Shown here in pieces: positions 59,101 through 64,000 of a DNA stretch of 64,000 nucleotides; position 1 is the stretch's first letter; each line of letters opens with the position of its first letter. The stretch lies in NCBI GenBank assembly GCA_017441605.1, contig JAFRXD010000082.1, positions 38,448-102,447 of the forward strand, read 5' to 3'. The DNA is from Thermoguttaceae bacterium (GTDB taxonomy: Bacteria; Planctomycetota; Planctomycetia; Pirellulales; Thermoguttaceae). Below the pieces are notes generated by a model. It was not told the origin of the DNA. It worked only from the letters and a program-made list of their open reading frames with translations, and made no database searches. The translations under genes and the position numbers were made by a program.

Positions 59101-60449
59101 TTAATTTGAGCGCAAACGATCTTCGGGATCCGGAGCGAACGTTCCGACTGTCGCCGAGCGAGATCGCGCTGATCAACCCGAACACGCGGACTTGCCCGAT
59201 CTTTAGGTCGGGGGCGGACGCGCTTTTGACGAAGGCGATTTATCGTCGGGTCCCGGTTTTGATTCGGGAGGAGAGCGCGTCGGGGGGCGAGGAGAATCCT
59301 TGGGGGGTTCGGTTCTCCCGAATGTTCGATATGGCGAACGATTCTCACTTGTTCCGAACGAGCGAACAATTGGAAGCGGAGGGATTCGAGCGGCGCGGGG
59401 AGGTCTACGTCAACGCGAGCGGGGAGGAGTATTTGCGGCTGTACGAAGCCAAGATGGCGAACGCGTTCGACCATCGGGCGGCGGACGTCATTGGGGGGAG
59501 TAGTATTGGGAAGGGCGTTCAGCTTAGCGACGAAGAACATCGGAATATTGAACGATTTGCGGAGTCAAGGTATTGGATTCCGAAGACTGAAGTAGTCGCT
59601 AAGGTTGGAAACGCTACTTATCTTATGGGAATAAGGGACATTGCCCGAGCCACGGACGTGAGAACGGCAATACCACAATTTTTTCCTTTGTCAGGTATTG
59701 GACATACCACTAATTTGATTTACACAAGTCGCGACGAGCAAGAGAATCTCTTTCTTTACGCCTTGCTCGCGTCCTATTGTTGCGATTACTTTACGCGACA
59801 AAATATTGGTGGAATACATCTTACCCAACACGTTATCAAGCAACTCCCCATCCTCCCACCCGAGCGCTACACCCCCGAGATCCAATCGTTCGTAACGCCG
59901 CGCGTCTTGGAGCTTTGCCACACGGCGACGGACTTGCGAGGCTTCGCGAAGAGTTTGGGGTACGAGGGGGAGCCGTTCGTTTGGGACGAGGCTCGGCGGT
60001 TCCTTTTGCGGTGCGAGCTGGACGCGCTCTATTTCGGGCTGTACTTTGGTTTTGGGGAGTGGTCTTCGGCGACGGAGGCACCGGAGACGGCGGAGGAGTT
60101 CGGGGAGCTGACGAGGCGTTTTCCGATGCCGCTGGACGCGCTCGATTACGTTATGGAGACGTTTCCGATCGTTAAGCGGAAAGAACTCGCGGACGAGGGG
60201 CTTTGCGCTTTGGCGCGGGGTTGGCTCGGGGAGCGAGGGTTGGAGCTCGGGGAGGACTTTCCGAGCAAGGGGGTTATTCGGGCTTTGTATCGGGAGATGA
60301 GCGAGCGCGGGGGCGTCGGGGGGTTTGGGAGTTGGCTCGACCCGGGGCCGGGGGGCGATTCTTTGCGGTCCGTAGCCGGACAGGCGGTTCGCGCTTCCGC
60401 GCGGTTGGGTAAACTACCCGAGTCCCCGTTGGGGACTCTACTTGATTAG
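56157..60449 (+). CDS. Eco57I-like N6-adenine DNA methyltransferase (DrmMI/PglX-like)
   Basis: A 1430-aa protein. Basic start MAKRKTQETPTRIKRTRSRS, then a helical N-terminal domain of ~500 residues. SAM motif I DPACGSGCFLIGAARRLG (~545), DINPMAVELCKVSLWLESM, and catalytic FGNPPWEKVKLQ (~814, NPPW) are the gamma-class adenine methylase marks. Region ~930-1260 is target recognition-like with SRYWIPKTEV and GGIHLTQHVIKQLPILPPERY. No obvious PD-(D/E)XK motif, so more like DrmMI/PglX than a cutting type IIG enzyme. The last ~30 residues (SLRSVAGQAVRASARLGKLP) are encoded by dispersed repeat E, which supplies the stop region. Probably marks host DNA as self. Confidence 0.75.
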   Translation: MAKRKTQETPTRIKRTRSRSVRKSPLEFATVRLEGGLLTPDLLAQIAANDPTVPGLAPTDYNRSPSERIGDRVADVWATLKKCWRSFQEQLAKDPSDYGTSATRAYWLLPLFRELDFGVPDYTPKGVEIGGKQYRLSHQVNAPVAVHLVSSKQDLDSRDLENRAGARISPHSLVQEYINRAPDRLWGIASNGLKFRILRDNVSFSTSPYIEFDLQTIFETDSYADFYLFYLVAHASRFAKRADKSSEFALKGDDDSGSESTQVDNDCWIEQWRAFAQETGVRSLDGLRDRVEDAITTLGAGFLAVPYEKNADLKNKLASGELSALDYYRALLQLVYRIVFVMIAEDRGLFFPPNKIDPSAKKIYEKYYSTASLRKLARREQGSERFDLWERLKLTLSLCAKGEDKLGIPALDSALFSKTSIFDDLRLANSALLKAIKSLSHTTQNNVLQPINFRNLGVEELGSVYESLLERKPTISKPFSNLDVITFELKTVAGNERKTTGSYYTPSSLVSSLLDTALEPTLEERLAGAKSPKEREERLLSLKICDPACGSGCFLIGAARRLGKRLAQIRTQDEEPSPSEIRTGIRDVVSRCLYGVDINPMAVELCKVSLWLESMEPGKSLLFLDHRIKCGNSLFGATRALIDQGIPDAAYDALEGDNKDACKAIKNRHSDSKRGQRNLERALRANENRKWNAQVTKDALDLEKLPDDDPKCYKDKESKYLENKESIEYNSSKAVADLWCATFVWKKMDSSLFCPTDDELGELQTKGLDFFISLPGALDQLRRYVEEYQFFHWELEFPTVFPEEGDGGFDVVFGNPPWEKVKLQEKEWFAQRDPQIAKAPNKAAREKLIRALKDERPELLGFFKEDVRKAEATSRFLRTSGRYPLCGRGDVNTYTVFAELNRGDLVAPNGRVGCIVPSGIATDDTTKFFFQDLVTNNVLENLYDFENRKKLFRDVDSRFKFSLITMGGARTEAKSGAELAFFNLSANDLRDPERTFRLSPSEIALINPNTRTCPIFRSGADALLTKAIYRRVPVLIREESASGGEENPWGVRFSRMFDMANDSHLFRTSEQLEAEGFERRGEVYVNASGEEYLRLYEAKMANAFDHRAADVIGGSSIGKGVQLSDEEHRNIERFAESRYWIPKTEVVAKVGNATYLMGIRDIARATDVRTAIPQFFPLSGIGHTTNLIYTSRDEQENLFLYALLASYCCDYFTRQNIGGIHLTQHVIKQLPILPPERYTPEIQSFVTPRVLELCHTATDLRGFAKSLGYEGEPFVWDEARRFLLRCELDALYFGLYFGFGEWSSATEAPETAEEFGELTRRFPMPLDALDYVMETFPIVKRKELADEGLCALARGWLGERGLELGEDFPSKGVIRALYREMSERGGVGGFGSWLDPGPGGDSLRSVAGQAVRASARLGKLPESPLGTLLD

Positions 60450-60453
60450 TAGG
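60369..60453 (+). repeat. Dispersed structured repeat, copy E (in the methylase 3' end)
   Basis: TCCGTAGCCGGACAGG as in copy D, no GAG hairpin, CCGCGCGG, GGGTA-AAC-TACCC, then a perfect GAGTCCCC-GTT-GGGGACTC hairpin (60420-60438) and CTACT-TGATT-AGTAG. Compared with D, the outer stem pair C/G at the second position became A/T, keeping the pairing. Confidence 0.85.
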
Positions 60454-60484
60454 ACTTTAGGGGCGCTTTGGTCGTTTGGGAGCC

Positions 60485-60560
60485 AAATAAGGCGGTTAAG
60501 ACCGAGGGAGACTAGCGCCCCAACGGAACGCGGGTAGTTTACTCAGGTTGCGGTGGCAAA
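60485..60560 (-). repeat. Dispersed structured repeat, copy F (in the mcrC 3' end)
   Basis: Read on the minus strand: TTTTGCCACCGCAACCTGA, GTAAACTACCC, GCGTTCC-GTT-GGGGCGC hairpin, CTAGTCTCCCTCGGTCTTAAC. Its TAAAC supplies the mcrC stop (60539-60541). Copies E and F stand tail to tail between the two converging genes. Confidence 0.85.
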
Positions 60561-61867
60561 ACTAAACCTTGTCGGAACTCGTTTTCCGCGAGCTTTATCC
60601 GTTCGACGAACGTCTCGTAGTTTTCTGCGTCCATTGGAATTTTCAGCCCATGTTTTACGAGTCGGACGTCGTCGCGGGGCGCGACGTTCTTCTCGTAACT
60701 CGAGCCTCTGTTCATCCGGAGCGTTTGATCGTCCTTACCCTCCGCCTCCGGATAAAGGCAGTATCCCGTCTTTGCGTCGAACCGGAACATGTACGCCAAG
60801 ATCTGCAGGTAGTCTTTGTTCTTAATGTTGTCGAAGCGCTTGTACTTCGCGTCGGCGACGATTCGCGTTTCGGCGTCGCGGCTTATGAAGTCCGGATAGA
60901 TCTTTCCCTCTTTTCCGTCAAATAAAGACTGCGCTCCTTTGCGGTCTTTATTCATCGGATGGTAGAAAGCCTCGTTAATCAGGGAACCGACATATTCCTC
61001 CCACAGCCACGCGCCGTCAAACAGAACCCCGCTCAACTGCCGAGAGCCGGATCCGATCCAGCTCCCTTCGCGCCGCAGAATCAACAAACACAACCGCCGT
61101 AAAGCGTCGTACTCGCGGAAATACGCGTGTCGGACGGGATTCTTTTTGTTGGCCTCCACAATCTTTCGCCGATCGCGGGGCTCGTAGCGCGGAGTCGCCT
61201 CGATAACGAGATTCGCTTCGTCCTTTACCCGGGCGAGCGGGACGTTCCCATAGCTTCCCTTGACGAACTCTATCGCGTGTCGCGCGAGCTCCATAAGATC
61301 GTTGTCGTACGAAAACTCTCGCCGAACCCGCGCAATGTTTCCGACAAAAGGTGTGTTCAGTTTAATGTGTCGCGCTATGTCGACGACGCCCGTTAAGTTT
61401 CCGTCGTTGTACTCGTTGCGGACGTACTTTTTGAAGAGACCTTTTCGCAGCGCCCTCTTCAGGTAATGCGGAAACAAGAACAATAGGAATTTGAACAGTC
61501 GATCGTCCCGGTCGGCGTCCGATTTCAGATCCAAGATATTCGGGAAGTCCAATACCCGTTCGATCAGATACTGGAAAAAGTAATCCTCGTTCGAGCCGCT
61601 GAAACGGGACTCGATAACGAGGCGCTCCTTCCCGCAACCGAGGGAGCCCATGACGTTTCCGGAGCGATACTTGTCGTCGACACTTTGAAGAACCATCTGA
61701 TCCTTGGTAAGATCTTTCGCGTCGGCGACAAATTCCGGGAACACAAACGCACCCTCTCGTTCCAGTCGCCCCAGCGACTTGTTGGCGATCTTGTTCGCGA
61801 GATTCCCAATCTCGGCGAAGTCGCCCTTTGGGACTCGCGAGTTGTCCTTAATCTTCAGTTCCTTCAT
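60539..61867 (-). CDS. mcrC: McrC-like nuclease subunit of McrBC
   Basis: A 442-aa McrC-family protein, the nuclease partner of the McrB motor in cutting modified DNA. The frame runs to 61912; ATG at 61867 after AAAGGT opens MKELKIKDNSRVPKGDF and overlaps mcrB by 20 bases, a coupled pair. An N-terminal beta-domain is followed by YFFQYLIERVLDFPNI, VRNEYNDGNLTGVVDIARHIKLNTPFVG (the 'G..D...h' segment of McrC) and the nuclease YPDFISRDAETRIVADAKYK (D...DxK, ~355-375), the catalytic core. The last codons (LPPQPE) and stop lie in dispersed repeat F. Confidence 0.8.
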   Translation of the reverse strand: MKELKIKDNSRVPKGDFAEIGNLANKIANKSLGRLEREGAFVFPEFVADAKDLTKDQMVLQSVDDKYRSGNVMGSLGCGKERLVIESRFSGSNEDYFFQYLIERVLDFPNILDLKSDADRDDRLFKFLLFLFPHYLKRALRKGLFKKYVRNEYNDGNLTGVVDIARHIKLNTPFVGNIARVRREFSYDNDLMELARHAIEFVKGSYGNVPLARVKDEANLVIEATPRYEPRDRRKIVEANKKNPVRHAYFREYDALRRLCLLILRREGSWIGSGSRQLSGVLFDGAWLWEEYVGSLINEAFYHPMNKDRKGAQSLFDGKEGKIYPDFISRDAETRIVADAKYKRFDNIKNKDYLQILAYMFRFDAKTGYCLYPEAEGKDDQTLRMNRGSSYEKNVAPRDDVRLVKHGLKIPMDAENYETFVERIKLAENEFRQGLVLPPQPE

Positions 61868-63323
61868 CGGCGCTACCTTTGGTCGGCTCCTCGTATCCAT
61901 ACGCCTTTGCAAATTGTTTCATAGCGCGTTTTTCGTCGCGCGCTCCGCGAACGTACTCGCGCAGGAGCGGCCGGAGGTAATCCGTCCAGAGCTGGTCGAA
62001 GTCCAACGTTTCCAGCTTCAGGAAGTACGCCGGTCCGATCTGATAATTCTCGTTCAAGTCCTCATTATTGGCGATTTTCTTGTTTAGCGCTTCCATGCGC
62101 CGGATCGCTTCGTCCCGAACGTCGTCCTTCAAAGAGTCCAGCATATCCAGTTGCTCGTTCGCCTTCAACTCAACGAAACGAAAGCGCCTGCGCATGGCAA
62201 AATCGAAGGGCTCCACCGAGCGGTCGATGTCGTTCATCGTGCCGATAATATACGCGTTTTCCGGAATATAGAACTTTTCGTCCGGATTGGGGTTCAGGTT
62301 CGCGTACTGCGTGGAGACCTCGCCCTTTCGACCCCGGTAGCCCGGATCGATCGCAAAGAACAGTTCGCCGAAAATCTTGGATATCTCGCCGCGGTTGATC
62401 TCGTCTATGATGAAGACGTAGTTCTTTAGCTTTATCGGTTCGATCTTTACCTTTGAGGACGGTTTTTCTCTTTTCTTGATCTCTTTGTGGAGTACGAAAT
62501 AATAGGAATCTTCGTGTATCCTGGGTCTCTCTAAAAAAGCGGCAACTTTCTTAACTTTCGAGAACTCCTTATCGGATAACAGCATTCTTCTTATATCGTC
62601 CACGTTTAGCAGGAATTCATCGTGCTTTACTTTGATCTTCTTTACTTTATCCTTCTCTACTTTATCCTTCTTTAATTTGTACTCAATCTTAATGCGAATA
62701 TGCTTGTTGTTGAAACTTGTAATTGTAAATATGCTGTCTCCGCTTTTAGTTGTGAAGGTTGTTTTGTTAAGCTCAATAATAGAGCGGAAATCGTCTATGG
62801 CCGCCTGAACGGCCGCCTCTTTTTCGATAATCTCCTCCGGCTTTTGGGAATCCTCAAAGTTCTTTCTGGCGCGGGCAATAAATCGCTTGAAAATGCCGTC
62901 CCGCAATTCAAAGCCCATCGTCCCGTCGTCGTTCATCTTGGGACGGAGCCCTTCAACGAAATCGGAATAGTCGTAGCTCGGATGGAACTGCACAAATTCC
63001 ACTCTCCGTTTCTGCTCGTCCGAAAGCTCGTCCCACTTGTCGCATTGTCCGTCGCTGACGACGTCGATGGCGATCTCCCTGGCAAGATGGGTCTTGCCCG
63101 TTCCGGGAGCGCCGTGGAAGACGATGTTTTTCGATTCGATCAGCATAGCGGAGAAAGGATTTCGATACTGTTTAACACGTTGCTCAAGCTCTTCCCGCGC
63201 CGCCGCTTCCGCCGCGTCTTCTCGCTCCTCCATCTCGCCCTGGCTCCGAGTAGACGCGTCGAGTTCATCGTTGTCCGTCAATCCAATATAGTCGTTCTGG
63301 TCTTCGATCGTTGATATGTCCAT
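61848..63323 (-). CDS. mcrB: McrB-like AAA+ GTPase subunit of McrBC
   Basis: A 491-aa protein. Walker A HGAPGTGKTHLAREIAID (~70), then VEFVQFHPSYDYSDFVEGLRP and GIFKRFIARARKN, typical of McrB. Walker B FIIDEINRGEISKIFGELF (~300), GTMNDIDRSVEPFDFAMRRRFRF (sensor and Arg finger, ~365). Residues ~190-240 are a Lys-rich insert (KLKKDKVEKDKVKKIKVK) in AT-rich DNA. No N-terminal DUF3578-type methyl-DNA reading domain is seen (only ~65 acidic residues before Walker A), so recognition may differ from E. coli McrB. ATG at 63323 after GAGG. Confidence 0.85.
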   Translation of the reverse strand: MDISTIEDQNDYIGLTDNDELDASTRSQGEMEEREDAAEAAAREELEQRVKQYRNPFSAMLIESKNIVFHGAPGTGKTHLAREIAIDVVSDGQCDKWDELSDEQKRRVEFVQFHPSYDYSDFVEGLRPKMNDDGTMGFELRDGIFKRFIARARKNFEDSQKPEEIIEKEAAVQAAIDDFRSIIELNKTTFTTKSGDSIFTITSFNNKHIRIKIEYKLKKDKVEKDKVKKIKVKHDEFLLNVDDIRRMLLSDKEFSKVKKVAAFLERPRIHEDSYYFVLHKEIKKREKPSSKVKIEPIKLKNYVFIIDEINRGEISKIFGELFFAIDPGYRGRKGEVSTQYANLNPNPDEKFYIPENAYIIGTMNDIDRSVEPFDFAMRRRFRFVELKANEQLDMLDSLKDDVRDEAIRRMEALNKKIANNEDLNENYQIGPAYFLKLETLDFDQLWTDYLRPLLREYVRGARDEKRAMKQFAKAYGYEEPTKGSADEGTED

Positions 63324-63371
63324 ATTGCGCCTCTATCAATTTTTTCCCGAATAAACCAACCGGCAGACGCT

Positions 63372-63399
63372 ATTGTACCATAGCGAGAATTCCCCTCAA
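63372..63399 (-). promoter_or_regulatory. Promoter of mcrBC
   Basis: Minus strand TTGAGG (63399-63394), 16 bases, TACAAT (63377-63372), about 50 bases before the mcrB ATG. Confidence 0.6.
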
Positions 63400-63534
63400 G
63401 CCATAGTTTGCCGAAAGATGTCGGCGCGTTCGAAGTCGTCGGGGAATAAACGAAAGCCGCGGGGATTGAAAGGATCCTCGCCTCTTTTTCTTTCGATCAA
63501 AACTCCAACTCGTCGATAACGTCTTTCAGGCAAA

Positions 63535-63715
63535 AGGCGCCGAAAAGCGCTTTTGTTCGCGGCGCCGCGCGGTTGGGGCACCGATGGCGCTTTTGTTCGC
63601 GCCACCGCGAGGTTGGGGCGCCGATGGCGCTTTTGTTCGCGCCACCGCGCGGTTGGGTAAACGACCCGCTCTCGTTGGTCGCTGGATTGCGCTCGAAGGG
63701 CGCCGAGGGCGGGTT
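63535..63715 (+). repeat. Dispersed structured repeat, copy G (with three tandem 40-bp units)
   Basis: Three ~40-bp units, each with a GCGCC-GAT-GGCGC-type hairpin, TTTTGTTCGCG and CACCGCGCGGTTGGG, then GGGTAAACGACCC, CTCGTTGG with the GTT loop, CGCTGG and, 16 bases on, GGCGCCGAGGGCGGG. It ends against the -35 of the Rpn gene promoter. The stretch 63400-63534 shows no gene. Confidence 0.8.
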
Positions 63716-63742
63716 GAACTCGACGAGGTTTTCCCGTATAAT
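63714..63742 (+). promoter_or_regulatory. Promoter of the Rpn gene at the right edge
   Basis: TTGAAC (63714-63719), 17 bases, TATAAT (63737-63742), 40 bases ahead of the ATG. The -35 lies in the border of repeat G. Confidence 0.65.
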
Positions 63743-63781
63743 GCTCAAAGGCCGACGCGCAGGGCGTCGGCGGGAGAGACA

Positions 63782-64000
63782 ATGATGGCAAAACGACCCA
63801 AACGGAGCCCCAAAACGCGGACTCGCGAGGAATCGCGGACAAAGCGAAAGAGATTGCGAATCAATCGGGAATTCAAAGACCGATTGTTCAAGATGTTATT
63901 CGGTCGCGCCGAGAACAAGCGCAACGCTTTGGAGTTGTACAACGCGCTCAACGGAACGAACTATTCCAACGTCGAGGACTTGGAGTTCGTTACGCTCGAA
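63782..64000 (+). CDS. Rpn-family nuclease / putative transposase, N-terminal part
   Basis: 73 codons running out of the window. ATG at 63782 (a second at 63785) after GGGAGAG. A basic start (MMAKRPKRSPKTRTREES) leads to REFKDRLFKMLFGRAENKRNALELYNALNGTNY, which is the standard opening of Rpn/PD-(D/E)XK transposase-type proteins (F..LFG...NK...L..Y.AL.G..Y). The catalytic part lies outside. It differs from the two other Rpn subgroups in the window and is preceded by repeat G and a clear promoter. Confidence 0.75.
   Translation, partial: MMAKRPKRSPKTRTREESRTKRKRLRINREFKDRLFKMLFGRAENKRNALELYNALNGTNYSNVEDLEFVTLE

Noticed and set aside
47735..60449. A BREX system
   Set aside because: There is a PglX-like methylase but no PglZ phosphatase, BrxC ATPase, BrxA or BrxB in the window.
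63535..63660. Three 40-bp units as a CRISPR-like array
   Set aside because: The units themselves are similar with no unique spacers and no cas genes nearby; they are the hairpin module of the dispersed repeat.

Overview
The window reads as a GC-rich chromosome segment from a member of the Planctomycetota. The pointers are a DUF1559-type prepilin followed by a small lipoprotein (17049-18783), a PD40/c-type cytochrome protein resembling the hydrazine synthase alpha subunit (7753-10386), Tat-exported Gfo/Idh/MocA and metallophosphoesterase proteins, and Rpn-family PD-(D/E)XK 'transposase' nucleases. Placement below phylum, for example among gut-associated Pirellulales-like lineages, is only a guess. 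Many promoters share one visible form: a TTG-type -35, a 16-18 nt spacer, and TACAAT or TATAAT.

Layout. 1-3244 (+): the end of hemL, a CPBP protease and a large membrane protein. 3340-13266 (-): one likely operon of five genes, namely a putative glycoside hydrolase, the HzsA-like cytochrome, and three paralogues that share a C-terminal domain, two of them with a beta-helix in front. 13603-23171 (+): a HAD hydrolase, groES-groEL, the prepilin (out of frame at a G11 tract), a lipoprotein, a Tat metallophosphoesterase, and bioB-birA behind a near-ideal BirA operator. 23178-25028: a truncated and an intact Rpn gene. 25251-31234: tRNA-Leu(CAG), a DnaA with three AT-hook motifs, SppA and a Gfo/Idh oxidoreductase. 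31276-39432: a small conserved ORF, a Gly/Met-rich secreted protein, an RmlD-like protein, MutL, an FAD oxidoreductase and a SerA-like dehydrogenase. 40028-43077 (-): six consecutive zinc-ribbon membrane proteins, at least four of dispanin/CD225 type. 43156-46273: a frame-broken Rpn gene, a truncated DUF1016 gene, DUF2752 and malate dehydrogenase.

46420-64000 is an accessory defence island. A three-gene operon (47735-60449) encodes a 1781-aa helicase/DUF1998/nuclease fusion, a SNF2-like helicase and a 1430-aa Eco57I-like adenine methylase. I read it as a DISARM-class-1-like system in which drmA and drmB are fused and the usual phospholipase-D-like drmC is replaced by a PD-(D/E)XK-type domain. 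A convergent mcrB-mcrC pair (63323-60539) faces it, and another Rpn gene starts at the window edge.

The least explained signal is a dispersed family of structured repeats, seven copies here (A-G). Each copy is built from small hairpins with fixed loops: GAG/GAT, AAC and GTT. The GTT stem changes sequence with compensation between copies, and the AAC and GTT loops are complementary. Copies sit at the break of the truncated Rpn gene, in front of the Rpn gene at the right edge, and inside the 3' ends of the methylase, mcrC and a winged-helix-like gene, where they supply codons or the stop.
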